Positions 33,478 to 46,595 are shown, counted from the first letter of the stretch. The stretch: DNA of 64,000 bases from Aldrovandia affinis (GCA_029706075.1 JAINUG010000148.1:1573501-1637500); one strand, 5' to 3'. Numbers and translations: made by a program. The notes: generated by a model from the sequence alone, not told the origin.

Positions 33478-33650
33478 GTCATCCACACCCACGCGGGAAG
33501 CATTGCAGCTGAACCACGCGCACTCCTCTGATACCCTTATACAATTTCCCACACTCCGAGCCACACACCTTTTGACAGGAGAGCTAGCATTGATTGGAAG
33601 AGAGGCACTTCTTGCTGACAACTGGCTCGTGTAGGCTCACGGTGGAGAGG
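33478..33650. repeat. unclassified dispersed repeat, copy 2
   Basis: It is a diverged partner of 27885-28115. The pair aligns in order over about 170 bp, including 'gctgacaactggctcgtg' near the end. No terminal structure is visible. Confidence 0.4.
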
Positions 33651-34949
33651 AAGAGGTGCAAATGCAGGACTAACTGTAGAAGCCCAGGCTGAACTAAGGC
33701 AATTCCGTCCTGCTGCTTTGGACTACTGTGTTTAACTAATGATACAACCCAGACTCAAACAAGTGATGTCTAGGTTATAGGGCTCAGCCAGTGCTTGTTG
33801 GTGAGCTGAGCTAATTTCTGAGCCCAACTTTAAGGCTTTACTGAATACGGTATGTCAAATATTTTGAAACCAAGGGGGAGACATACAGTATGTTTTTAAG
33901 GGTGGGTATTCATGGTGTTATTAAACAGACTGATCTGGCCTGGGAGCTGCTATTTGTTCCTTTGGATTATGTGTAGCTCCTCAGGTAACTTGTTTTAGTC
34001 TGGTGGAACAATGCTGAGAGTTGATGTGTCTTGATGGGAAACAATGTGGCCAGTAGGGGGCGCTGCAGTAAAAGAATGCAAACTCAGTGACGTGTACAGC
34101 GAATAGTACTGACAAATGATTTTCAGGTATATTTTGGAAGCACGGTTTTTGGTGTCATGGGCTTAAATCAAACTTAACAGATGGTATAATGTTTTGTATA
34201 TCCCAACCTTTAAAAAAATCCTCGAGGAACACAGTTATTACAATTATTATTAGTTATACATGGCAAATTCCGACTGTAGTATGATATTGAACATTTGGTT
34301 TGGATCATATTCCCACCTCATAGCTGGCATTTAGTCATGCCTTTTGTCTAAGAGGTACTTTGCTAGTGCAATTCCACATAGTATATGTGCAGGGTGGTTT
34401 TGTACATTGCAAGCAAAAATATTTCTGAAACAAACAACAACAGTAGGCTAGGGTTGGCATAAAAACACTTAAAATAGGTTGATGATGTCTTAGGTTGGGA
34501 GTGATGCCCCCACCCTCCTACCCCCTACCTCCACACCCCCTGTGGTCAAACTCCTTTTCAGAGCAAAATGTAGTTTTACATCTGCACCCAGAGCAGAATT
34601 AATATTAAAAACATTATATAAAACCTCGACCTGAATCATAATTAAATACATATAGCATTGTTCTGTAGATAGACTTTGTCTACAAAAGCCCAATTAAAAC
34701 GTGAAGAGGTTTTTGCTGAAAATGTGTTCGCTGTTGTATTTGAATGAAGGTGCTCACATTGCCCGACAGAAAGGAAAAGGGGGATAATTGCTTTCTACCT
34801 GGAAGTGAAATCAGTATGAACGACCGGGATTTCTCCCGTTATGTCTGTTGAATGTGAATGTGAAGGAAGGGGACGGGGGGGGAGTCTTCTTTATGGGCTA
34901 TAGTCTGAAATACTCTAGCTAACTACCCTCAGGTGGCTCACCCAGGGGG
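33651..34949. other. intergenic, nothing recognised
   Basis: It is A/T-rich with no known repeat ends and no convincing exons. 'cagtagggggcgctgcagt' near 34050 is a common short phrase only. Confidence 0.4.
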
Positions 34950-35885
34950 TAGTTAAGATTGCTGCAACGCTTCGACGAAACAGAGGAAGCTGTCAGACTG
35001 AGGTCCTGAATTAACGAAGGTGTCAGCCACAGTAATAACCGCAAGTAAATCCCTCTCCTGTATTTACCTTGTAATATAACTGCGTTTACAAGCCGGACTC
35101 CGCAAACGTTGCCGTTTATTTAAGTATCACACGGGTCCCCAGGTGGTCACAGGACACAGTACTCGGGAGCGGCGGGGCGTTAGCTCCGCATGAATAAACC
35201 GCATTTCCTCCCGGTGGAACGGAGCAGGACAGTAAAACCCCTCTGGAAGTCCCAGTCACTTTCTTGTCTCAGCAAGCGGTATTCCTACAGGAGACCGGCT
35301 GCAGCACCATGTTCTCAAAATGTTCTGAGTAGCTTGACAGAAACATGGGAACATCACCCATCGCTACAATTGTGATCGCTAGAATTTTGTGCGAGAGTCG
35401 AGTCGTTTGTGAGCGAGGTGTAGTTAAATTCCTTGCGGTTGTGGTTGTGTCAGTTGAATCCAGACAGGTAAACGCATGCATTTGAGACTGTTCATATCTA
35501 ACGACGACGAGACCCTGCAAAAGTCACACATGCAAAGATAATTGTACTATTGATTTTTCTGCGGTCTTTATGTTTAGCACAAATGTGATATCGGATAACC
35601 TGTGTGACGAGAAAGTGACGCTGTCACAGCGGCGCAATTCGTTTCATTTTGCAGCTGGATTTGAGTGATGCTCAACTGCTGCCACAAATTGCGGTTTCTT
35701 CGGCTATGTTCCCCTGCCGGTCTTGCCTCTCGTTCGAGCCGTCAAAGTAGCCTCGGCGGTTAGAGGGATTAGAATGAGGGAGTTGATGAACGGCTACGAT
35801 GAATTGCCTCTCACCAGAGGCGAAGATGGACAACGTGTATTTTTAGTATCGCTGATTGAAAGAGACCTGACCAAACTTTCCGTCT
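34950..35885. promoter_or_regulatory. CpG-richer segment, possible promoter and non-coding first exon
   Basis: CpG dinucleotides are clearly denser here than in the flanks (GCTTCGACGAAAC, CGGGAGCGGCGGGGCG, GCGAGAGTCGAGTCG, TAACGACGACGAGAC). A consensus-like donor CCAGACAG|GTAAACGC falls at about 35467. There is no long ORF with known similarity, so if transcribed the exon would be non-coding or encode an unknown short peptide. Direction + is suggested only by the donor. Confidence 0.3.
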
Positions 35886-36416
35886 GCACGAGCTGACAGA
35901 GCTGTTTGTTAATGTTGGTAAAAAAAACTTGACACTTCATGACTCTCTATATCTGTCAGTGTTCTGCGCGCAGCGATTGGAGTGAGTTTGGGCTGCATTT
36001 GGACTATTTCCCAATAGCCCACTCACCCCAAAGCGAGGAAGTCAAGACAGATCGCCAACTCATGACTGATGCAGCCAATTAAACTTGCTGGTAAAAGTGG
36101 AACTCCGCTGCAAATCATAGTTTGACAAGTTACTTCTTAAACTTTGGTCGTTTCTGGTGTTTTTCTCATCTCCATTAATGCCTCGAGTCAAACATTATTT
36201 GTGTTGCCCGTCGGCAAATAAACTGTGCCACTTCGCTGATATTTAAATGATCTGGATGTGTCCTCCCATTCTCTGTGACTGCCCTCAGTCTCCATTTTAT
36301 AAGGCTGATGGATCGATGTGAGTCCTAACACATATAAGAGGTGTTTAGGATCAGGATTTAAAAAAATGTTTTTTTTAGGATAAGGATTATTAGCCCATAT
36401 CCAATGTATTGTCGTT

Positions 36417-36432
36417 ATTATTATTATTATTA

Positions 36433-36478
<46 letters not shown>
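36417..36478. repeat. (ATT)n microsatellite
   Basis: About 20 ATT units with one GTT interruption. Confidence 0.95.
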
Positions 36479-37369
36479 GTGGGGTTCACTTTTAAACGCT
36501 TCAATTTCAGCTAGACAAACAGCACATATTTTAAACCTCCTCAGCTCCTGTTACCCTCCTTTTCAACTGCATGTAATTCCCGCTATTCAAATATGGCACC
36601 GGACGACATGGACAAATGTGTTGACTTTACTCTCCATTGCATTTCAAGCTTAAATAAACACTTGTGCTGGAAAACAGAGGTTGACCTTAAATAAAAAACG
36701 AACGCATAACACATTTGTTTCAGCTCATAAACCCACCAGCGGACATCATTCACTCATGTGATATTACTTGACATATAGGTACGTAGGGCCGTTCTGCAGG
36801 TAGAGAATTATGGTATAGTAAGCTTTCCATGGCCTGCACCTGCCTCACATTTGTCTGTTGAAAAAAAAACCTCACGTCATCTCCATGCTCTCCGTTCACT
36901 AAAACAGGATGCTAACTGCAGCTCCTCCTGGAGTCCGCAAATGCAAAATGCCTTACCCTGAAAAGAAGTCCAGGAAATGAACTTAGGGCGTTTCTCCAAA
37001 CGCGCGAGCTGCTACCGTGCTCTAGCTCGATGGAATAAAAACGTGAAGAAAAATGTCAGGAAGAAAAAGATGTCATATCAATTCTTCTCTGTGCACTACT
37101 GTGTGGCCAATGCTTCAGCCAGTGATTTCTCACAATACTGCCTCTATGCAAATGTAGGTGTTCTTCTAGTACATGGCCATTCAACATGGTTTTCAGTAAG
37201 AGATGCCCCAGCATGAGATTAAAGGCTCTGCAGTCAAAGTTTATTTAATGTTCATCTAACCCTTGAGTTTTGCACAAGTGTGGGTGGTTATTGAGAGGTT
37301 TTAAATAGCCAAGCTCCATAAAACACCCATTACTATCTCACAGGTTTATTCACCAGTCGATGCGACTGA

Positions 37370-37578
37370 CCAAACCTTGCATTACTCACGTGCTTGGCAG
37401 ATCCCCTTATGCAGGGTAACATAACTTACGTATTACCCATTTGTAGAGCTGGATATTTACTGAAGCAATTTAGGTGAAGTACCTTAAACAACAGTAATGT
37501 GCCACGAGTGGAACAAAACCTAAAACCTTCTGATCGGAAGCTTTGTTTATTCAACCACTACTCCACAGTGCCACCCTG
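37370..37578 (-). mobile_element. degraded tRNA-derived SINE
   Basis: On the + strand one sees the reversed landmarks in order: 'cttggcagatccccttatgcagg' (tail), 'gagctggatatttactgaagcaatttagg', 'gaagtacctta', and 'aaccactactccacagtgcc' (head). It is the family of 7932-8153 but much more diverged. Confidence 0.7.
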
Positions 37579-39900
37579 CTGGCAGTCACCCAGAAGTGGA
37601 TTAACCAAATTAATTTACTGCTAGCACGAGGAGACGTTAATGAGATATCTAATTTGGTTAAAGGCACTTTACGGTATGAAATCCCCTATGTATACATGTG
37701 AGTATGACATTGTTCGTGAGAAACACTCCCATGTGTTGTGTTTGCACCAGACATGTACGCCAGCATTATAAATGTATTGTTTGTCTTTGCAAATTCTCTG
37801 CATAATTTCCATCGATTTCCAGTATAATTTCCCCCTATTGTTTGTGACAATGAATTCTATGGTTTGTTTTCAGATTTTTCGTGAGGATGTGGCATATGGT
37901 CGAGTTTCATCTCACGATCCCCCACTTATGCTCGCTCCAGTTATTTGGGCCGTTTTTTGCACGGTCCTTCACGTGACGAGAATATGAATGTATTATTTGT
38001 CACGCAGTGGCCTAGCACTTCCTGGGAAGGGGAAGTGAACAGCCAGCTTGGTGTAGAAGAATCCCTCTGGTATTAAAAGTTGACATTTCAGAGCCAATTA
38101 GGCCTGGAGTCTTCCTCTGGTCCCCAGCTGTTCACGTTAATTGCTGTGTAATATATTCCTGAAGTTCAGGTCACCCGCTGAATGCACTAGCACGCCTAAA
38201 TAAAGAAGAATTGGGGCCGTTAATACCAGTTTTAGCGTGCCAATGGTAAGGTAATGGAGGTTAATGCATCCTAACTTTGGTTGTGATACACCAGGGCTCC
38301 TCCCTGGCTTCCTCTGGGTGTGAACGGCGAATGTATTTTGCGTGGATTGGCTTTTACTGCCTGCTGATGGGAGACGTGTTTGAATTATGGGTTTCACTTG
38401 GTCTCTTTGAGGGGGTGGAGACATTTTCATGGAGATATTATGGCGGGCGGTAGAGGAGTTGAGAGGCTTATGTTAGCTTGTGCTCCACCGTGTTAGCTGA
38501 TTGAATCCCCCGCCCATTGGGCCGCTGGCTGAAACCAAGACTATGACCCTTCCTAATTGGGGGTTGGAGCCTCAAGGATGTGGCCAAATGTATCACAGCT
38601 GGTGTTTGTATGCAATATTAACGGGTTATTCTTTTTCACCTTGGTCATGTGGAGGAAAAAATAACAAAGTCTAGGCTGATGTGTTTTGGTTATGTTGAGT
38701 TATGAAACAGCATTTAGCCTATGTATTTATTATTTTTCAGCGGACAACATGACCTCGAATGTTCTCAAAATATTTTTAGAGCAGGGACCTTACAATTAAC
38801 ACAATGCTCAAAGAGGACTTGTGATGTTTACTACAGTCTGTCAGAGTAGCGCTGTGCTTGGTGGCAATTCCCCACTGTATGGGTCCCCAAAGTGCTGTGC
38901 GTTCGCTGCACCTCTGGGAGAGTCTGCCTGGGGAGTGTTTTTACTCACAGACGACAATAGGAGCGAGACGCTCCCGTATTACCCCCACCCCCCCCCCGCT
39001 CCCCCAGCTCTCCGACCTCCCTCAGGGCACCATGTAAACACAGCCCCTCTCCCGGGCCAAAAACATCTGATGATCGTTCTCATTCTGTTTGGTTTTGTGG
39101 GGGGACATTTTAATATGGTCCTCTCATCAATCAGCCCTCTCACCGGCTCTCCTTTCTTCTCTCTCGCTTTCTCTCTCTCTCTCTCTCTCTCCGTTTCTCT
39201 CTCTCTCGTTCTCTCACCCTCTCTCCATTTCCACCGGGTCCTCTGTGCCGCCACTATGCTGCCAAATGATTTCTGGTCTCTGTCACCTTCCGGAGGTGAA
39301 CTTCATTCGCGGACGATGGTTTTAATCTAGGCACGCAGTGCTTGCAGGGACACTGTTCTCTTCCTGGAATCTCTCTCTCATTCTGTCTTGTCTATAAAAT
39401 TAAAATTCATTTACACGACAAGAGAACTAGTGTGGCTAAAGCAGTAAATACGTCAATGACAACCCCGACCACACACAAGTAACCCTCCCTCTCCCCTCCC
39501 ACACGCACACTATCTTTCTCTATTGTCAGTTTTTCTCTCTCTTTCTCTCTCACCCTTCCCCAATGTCCTCACTCCCTCAAATTCGTCACTTACAGTACAT
39601 GCCTGTGCTTGAAGTCTGATGGCTTCCGAGTTCTCGTGGGGCCCGAATTATTCCTAAGGTTCCTTCTGTCTCGTCACACGCGGTGGCACTCCGGTCCCAG
39701 CCCGCTCGCCGGTGGCGGGGTAACGAGCTGGGAGGCATGCCCGTGCCGGGGGGATGCCGTTTTGTACACATGTGTCGCGTGACTGTGAGGGGTCACCTTT
39801 GCTGCTGTCCCCTGCCTGTTTTGGCTCTTGGTCTCTGTCGCACGTCTTTGTCCTCTGCTTCGCCTCACACCAGTATGTGGGTGAGAGATCAGTGGGTGGG
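37579..39900. other. intergenic, no gene recognised
   Basis: It contains a (CT)n stretch at about 39165-39215 and C-rich runs at 38983-39005. The 169-residue open frame over 38821-39330 is composed of the CT repeat and unrelated flanks and has no domain. Confidence 0.45.
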
Positions 39901-39904
39901 ACTC

Positions 39905-42900
39905 CCACTATATAATAATAATAACAATAATAGTAATGGATTGCATTTATATAGTGCCTATAGGAGGAAACTCACCTTAAGCAACACAATGTGTAGCATC
40001 CACCTGGGTTATACACGCCAGCCATTTTACTTACAGTTATAAATTCTTGTTGCCATACCAAGCAATGGTAAGAAATTAAAAATATCTATAAAAATATGAA
40101 TACAGTCAGGAGCAAACAATCTGCCTAATCTGTAAATAGGGACTGCCCAGATAAACTGCCGTTTGTCTGCTGTTTATCCCCCCCAATCCCCCCCATCCCT
40201 CTGGACGTATTTAGGTTCTTCCTGTATTTTTCTTCCTTTGGTTTAAAAGAACATTTATGGGCATTCAAGCCTCATTTTTATCTCTGAAGGATCCGTTTTT
40301 TTCTTTCAACACTATGTTAATTGGAATGCCGATTGCATGTTGGGATAAATCTGCCGCTCTTGAATCCTTGATGTTGGCATTAAGTAAAAGCTGTCAGATT
40401 GTCAATTCTAATTAGTCAGAATGTGTTTGCATGCCGTGGCTCGTCAGTGCCATGCAGGGGCGGGGGGTGCATGTTTTTAATGATGTTGATTTGCGGTATG
40501 GTGCGGTTGAAGACTCTGATTCATTAATCACCAGATGTTAAAGCTAAAGAGGGAATCGTACCACAGATGTGTTTAGCGTAGCACAGGGAAAAAAAAGTCG
40601 TTAATTTCTCTCCAGAAATCTGAAGAGGTCTCGCCCTTCATTCAACAAGTATTCAAGCAAGACAAGTGGAACCATTGGCAATATGTTTCCTTCTTGCAAT
40701 GTCACTGACTGATGCTTCTGTAGCTGTTTCTAATTTTGTACTGTTTCTTAAAATCCACTGTCAGTTGTAATTCTCCACACTCCGAGTGGAAAGGGACAAC
40801 TAATATATTTATTTATTGCTTGAATCTTCTGTACTGTAACTATGAAAATCTTGCACTATAGGATGGGAATATAAGAGGTCTTTCAACAAGGAGATACTTG
40901 ATTCTTTATATTCAAGATGAACAGTAAAAGCTAATGTCAAACACAGAAAGCATAGTCTCCTTCGCTTAAATATCACAACAGCACATTCAAAATCAGTCCT
41001 CTCAAGGAAGAATTTTCCAAAATAAAAGCACTTGAGAGTCCGTTGACCTCTAGTGACTCTCCACTCTAAAGTTTGTTTCGAAGTGGAGGGTTTTCTAATA
41101 AAAGAGGACACTGTCACTTCCTGTCACCAGAACGTCATGTTGATCTGCACAATGAAAACAGCCATTTGTCAATGCCAGTGTTGCTCCTGTCACCCAAGGG
41201 AAAAGAATTGGATTCTCCGAGAGAGGAGAAAAAAAAAAGGTTTTCTTACAACGGTGAATATCAGAGGTATCCTGAGGGTCGCTTGTGCCACAGGTGCCAA
41301 CAGTGGCATGTAAAAATTCAGTAAGGCCCATCTGGAGATGCAGAGGTTACTGTGCAGAGGGCACTGTCCCCAACAGGTAAGCATGAGAGGTCAACAGGCA
41401 TTTTGAGCTGAAGGTCATGAAGTATCATTCTCACTGCAAGTAAATCCTCCTAGAATTGTTTTGCTCGGATTTCCCAATGAAAAGGATACATTTACATGCC
41501 GTTCGAGTCAATGTCGAGAATACAGCAAGCCTGCGGTCAGTCTTGCTCTCAAGGGCGAGTGGTGGAATGGCTCAGTGATTGAATGCTGATTGAATCGGGG
41601 GGACTCTCCGTGCAAATAGCATTACAATACATGCAAACGCAGCGCTCGGCTCCGCACCATTTCTGCTCCGCGCGTTTCGAATGGAAGAGCCTACATCAGC
41701 GCGGGTCCCACTTCAGTGAATAGGGCCAGCGAGGGACCGTAATCCTCCTGCCCCTTCATGCCTCTCCACACACCTACAAAGACTAATGACATGTTATTCC
41801 TGGACCTGTGCAATTTCATTTTCTTTCTTGCTTCCCCTTCTATTCCGGGCCACTGTAAGACTCCCTGCGTCCGGTCGCGGCTCATTCAATTACCCAGGAT
41901 ACATGCAAGGGTCTCTGTGCATCGCCGGGCGATCCGCGGCGGATAATAATCATATCACGTTGATTTGTATGCTCGCCGGAAAGGGGTAAACGTAATTGCG
42001 ATGCGGTGAAAGCACACTTTGGGGCGAGCCGCGCTAATGATTGGCTTTGTAATCCCATTTGTAGATGAGAGATTTTCAACGTGCTTCAACGTGGGTTGTG
42101 AATGATAAGGTGTCATTGTGAGTTGGAGACACTTTGAGGAGGGGGTTGTTATGGGCCACGGTATTTGGGTTGATTGTGGGGGTGGGGGTTGGTTGTGGGC
42201 ACCTGGACACACAAGTGCTGCCTCTGGCCCAGCAGCTGCTCTCTCCCTGCTCCCAGTGTGAGGAGAATGAGGCCGCAGGGCTGGCGAACTTTCATTCTCC
42301 CCCACTTCTGATTTTGAATAATTACTGTCTGTCAAGGAGAGCCCAGGCACTGGCTACGATTGTCCTCGATCCAAGCCCAGAGGAACATGCCTTTTTCCCC
42401 ACCCCTGTGCTTCGCCGTCAGACGCGTTTGACTTTTTCCACAGGCCCAGAGCCTTTTCAATGATTAAGCGGGCTGGCGGTAAACAGGCCACCGTGGGACC
42501 TCCGGTGGGTCACCACCCAGATGGGGAAGGTGTACTCGGAAACCGGGGTTATATGCCAACAAACAGGTCAAAGGCGTGTCAGACCCAACCTGGGAGCTCC
42601 CCGTGCGACGCTGTCGCCGTGGCGATCCGCAAACTGTGAAAAAGGCCCCGGGCGCCCGCTGCTGTTTTCCCGAGTCGTATTTAACAGCAGAGAGAGGAGC
42701 GCTCCCGGCGTTAGTCTGTGTCTGCTCTATCGCATCGCCCTGCCGAACCATCAGGGGTTCCGGAGGACTGTTTATTAATGCTTAAATTATCCAACCATCT
42801 GGTCCGAGCACTCAGGAAGTAAGGCTGTATGCACTACCATTAGAATGGCTCAGGATGGATTTGTGGGCAACATTCTTCTGAATAACAAAACACAGCAGCA

Positions 42901-44780
42901 AAACATCTGCATCAATACTCCTTTGATACACAAAAGGAAGTAAAGAAAATTATTCATGATAAAGTCTTCTTATAACTTCGTATATCTAGTTCTTATAACT
43001 AGATTGGATTCTGATATTAGCATTCATCCGAAGGCATTGTGCATGATGTCACAGTAGATTCAGATTTTAGTGTTCCTCTGAAGTCATTCTGCATGATGTC
43101 ACAGTAGCTTCTGAATTTAGCTTTTGCGGTCTGCCCGCTTCCCTTTACGGAGACGGAATGGATGGGTGTCTGTGTGATTCGAGGGCCGACGGGTGTTGCG
43201 GTGGTGTACGTTCCGTGTGACTGAAGCAGCTTCCTGTCTCCGGAAGCCTCCTTCCCGCCATCTGGAGGCGCCGCATCGGCCATTAATCACCCCTGTCTGG
43301 AGGAACTTCATTAAGCATTCTACGAAGGTGCGCTCAGATTACCCACCCCCTCTCCCCGCGCTTGTTTACTCAGATGCGCTGGGAAAAGGGAGCTGGTTCT
43401 GAGGGATGTTTCAGCCCCATCCACTTGGAGACTGAACCCTCCAGCTCTTAGGATCAGCAGGGGGCGCTATGTGAACTCACTGGCATGTCCTTTACACGGC
43501 TAGTCTATGGGGTGCAAGACTGGAGACTGAACTATTTTGCTATGCGATGCTCTATTTTTTTTCCTTTTAGAAGCACTTTTGTGTAACTTCTGTTATGCCA
43601 GTTGTCCTAACGGGACATTGGCAGAAAAATGTAAAGCAGGATTTGAAAGAAAGTTAAGCTGTGCTGCAAAGTAAAAAGTGCATTACAAGTGAAGAATTCC
43701 AAGATCTTTGCTGTGACACATTTAAAGAAAGGGCCAGTAACAGTACACGATTACTTGTTCACATTGGAAGTATGCAGACAGGATTTTTAGAAAATTCATA
43801 GCAGAAGGTACCATTGTTACCAGTTGCTCTGATGTTTCTATGCCTTTTTTATTCTTTATTCTTCCAATGGAAAATTTGATATGCAAACAGGATCACACAC
43901 AAACACACAGTAGACCACATAAACAATACATACATTAATATATCTCTTTGTATGTATATATATATCATTAAAATGTTTATACAATGTTTACTTTTGTTCA
44001 GATGAAGGAAGCTCGCATCAGTCAGCTGTGCCCCGAGCGTCGTTCAGAATCTCTGCATGTTTAAGCCCCGCCCCCTGCCACCCTCCCCCTCACCAAGGCT
44101 TGTTGACAAACACCACACGACTTCCAGGGTTTGAGATCCGCATCGCTTTTAATTAAACTGATCTTCAACCCCCTTGCTTGCGAAGGATTTATTGGATAAT
44201 TAGCGTAGAAAAAAGAAAAAAAACCAAACAACAACAACAACAACAGTGATTCATGGAGACGCTGAGCGAGGAAGAGACGGGATGAACCACACGAGGGCTG
44301 ACGGTTTCTCTTCTCCTCTGCCTGAGGCAGGCACAGTGTTCCCCTCGCCCGGCCAGCAGGCGTGCTTGTCTGCTTGCCGTCCTCCAGCGTGCCACGAAGT
44401 GGCAGCCGCGGAGCGGGGACGGCCGTGATGAAAAGCTTGTTGAGCGACCGCTGCTGACTGCACGCCGCATCGGCAGAGAGGGGGGGGGGGAGGGAGAGCC
44501 CTGCTCTCAGATTAGAGGAGGGTTTTTAGCTTACAAACTACCGCTCAGCAGGACCGCTGATGTTAAGAGAAGGGACAGATGCAGTAAAACAGCCCTGTGA
44601 CACCCCCACCGCGAGAGAGGCTTTTAGGAGTCCCATCAGACACACGTCTGTCTGCATCAGTGTTGCCGTTGAGTTAGTGGAAGTATACGCAATTACAGGG
44701 ATTTGTTTCTCTCGGAGGGGTTGCCACGACTACGGGACGGGTCACCTTTGCTCTGAGTAGCAGTTATTTAGACTAGCTCT
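39905..44780. other. intergenic, candidate conserved noncoding stretches, no gene recognised
   Basis: Apart from a short AT-rich repeat-like start at 39915-39965 ('taatggattgcatttatatagtg'), the span is free of recognisable transposons. Parts at 40260-40440 and 42000-42125 are dense in homeodomain- and TALE-like motifs (TAATTAG, TGTCAG, TAATGATTGG) and look like enhancers by eye. No ORF has a recognisable domain. Confidence 0.35.
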
Positions 44781-44809
44781 TCCCTTTAGGAAAGGGCGGG
44801 CAACAGTGT

Positions 44810-44990
44810 GGTGTGGTGGGAGCTGAAATGACCTCGACTGTACTGAGAAAACGGAAAGACATGGGTTCGAGGCCCAGATGAGGCACATGCTGTTGTACCT
44901 TTGAGGTACTTAGCCAGAATGACTCGAGTGAACATCCAGCTGTATACATGCACGCTGTGCACGTTACTCTGAATAATGTATGCCAAGCAG
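44810..44990 (+). mobile_element. degraded tRNA-derived SINE
   Basis: Landmarks in order: 'gacatgggttcgaggccc' (B box), 'tgttgtacctttgaggtactta', 'gaatgactcgagtgaacatcc', 'agctgtata', 'gttactctgaataa'. It is the family of 7932-8153 with the end of the tail lost. Confidence 0.7.
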
Positions 44991-45109
44991 GATATAAGGT
45001 GCTGGCTGGCTCTGTGCCTGCCACAGATCTCAGTCTCTCTCTGCGTTGTCAAGGAAATCCGGAGAGCTCTTCTCTCTCTGAAAGGATGTTGTGTGCGACA
45101 GGGGTGGCC

Positions 45110-45402
45110 AGACGTGTTTTTTGGTAGCCAATTACACCCTCTATTTATTTCCATTTACCCTCCCCACATGAGTCCGCTGCTCGTCTCTATGAGGCAAGCT
45201 AATTCTCCTTCCAGATGGAATTCACCCACCCACGTTCTGGAGACTCCCTTACATGCTTCATGGTGGACCCGAGCCGGCCACCATGGGACCAGGGCCGGTC
45301 TGGTAGAGACGGGTTTCAAACCACATCCGACAGGCAGCGCACACCGTATCAGACCAGCCAAAATACGGTGTATTAGACCGCTATGCTATCCGCCCCCCAG
45401 AT
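45110..45402 (-). mobile_element. tRNA-derived SINE with Leu/Ser-like head
   Basis: On the - strand: head GGCGGATAGCATAGCGGTCT + AATAC (A box TAGCATAGCGG), a long variable-arm-like stretch, then GGTTTGAAACC (B box), body GAATTCCATCTGGAAGGAG, and tail AAATAGAGGGTGTAATTGGC. The second copy at 19610-19790 shares body and tail. Confidence 0.72.
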
Positions 45403-46052
45403 GCCGTTTTTAAAGAGGTGATAACATGGACCCCAAATTTGTCTAAATCATGCCAGACATTATGTTAAATTATGTTACTAAATATCGTGTTAAATAAAAC
45501 ATTGATTGATATAGATGAGGAAAAAAACCAAACTAACCAAAATACTGATGCAAACGGATGCTATAAATTGCACTGATTACTTTTACAACGGCAACGGAGC
45601 ATAACAAAAGGTGTACATGTAACTCAACACTGCCCCAGCCATTTCTCATGAGATCCCTGCTTTCTCCTGTCCCCCACTGCCCCTGCAAGGTCAAACAACA
45701 GCACCTAGCCCATGACATATGTGACACACCATATGTGACCAAGCAGCCAAATAGCTCATCAGTCAGCGAAACGAAATGAAATCAACAACAAAGGACCTTA
45801 TTTGTCACAATTAATTAAGACAGAGGTGGCAGATAGAGTAGATTTATCTAGGCAGTGTGCCACGGATATTTCAACCTTTCTGTAGGCGATATTGCTGAGC
45901 ACTGTGGCAAATGTTTTAAATGATAGGTACAGTGTTTCTGCTTCTGTGTAAAGAATTAAGTCACAGAACTGTAATGCTTCTAGTGTGCACAGGATAGATA
46001 TAATAAATGTGGAAATCATTTCTTTACCCTTCACTATTTTGTCCAATTTGGA

Positions 46053-46595
46053 ATGCCCAATTGTACCTCTCTGCACTGGCTCCCCATCGCAGCATGCATC
46101 AGATTCAAATCACTGGTGATTGCTTTTCAAGCGGCTAGAGGTACTGCCCCCATACCTCCAGTCACTCATCACTCCCTACATCCCAGCCAGACCCCTCCGC
46201 TCCGCCTCCTCTGGCAAACTGACTCCCTGGCATCCCTCCGGGCGCCTGGCAGTCACTCCTTGCGGTCTCGTCTCTTCTCTGTCCTGACCCCTCGGTGGTG
46301 GAGCGACCTGACGCAATCGGTCAGGACCGCGGAATCACTTGCGATCTTCTGCAAGAGACTCAAAACCCACCTTTTCAGACTCCACTACCACTGAATTCTG
46401 TACATCTAGCTAATTGTCATCACCACTGCCTACTTGCTCAACACTTTGTATCCCTACTTACTCAATAAAAAATTAAAAATAAATACTAACCTTTTCCTCA
46501 CTATGATTGTTCCTACCATGTATTAATGCACATCTTGTAAGTTGCTCTGGATAAGAGCATCTGCTAAATGCTTAAAATGTAAATGTAAAATGTAC
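46053..46595 (+). mobile_element. L2-clade LINE, 3' end with last part of reverse transcriptase
   Basis: The reading LHWLPIAACIRFKSLVIAFQ, then AARGTAP, SLRAPGSHSLRSRLFSVLTP and RWWSDL is the conserved C-terminus of L2/CR1-type ORF2. The 3' UTR ends GCTCTGGATAAGAGCATCTG + CTAAATGC, then short (AAATGT)n repeats. Compared with 62985-63740 it lacks about 90 bp of UTR between 'cttactcaat' and 'atgattgttcc'. It is 5'-truncated and dead. Confidence 0.9.

Noticed and set aside
35190-35375. 61-residue + frame in the CpG-rich segment
   Set aside because: No similarity recognised; kept only as a possible promoter or non-coding exon region.
38821-39330. 169-residue + frame
   Set aside because: Contains a CT microsatellite (FSLSLSLSVSLSL) and no recognisable domain; no splice or start context.
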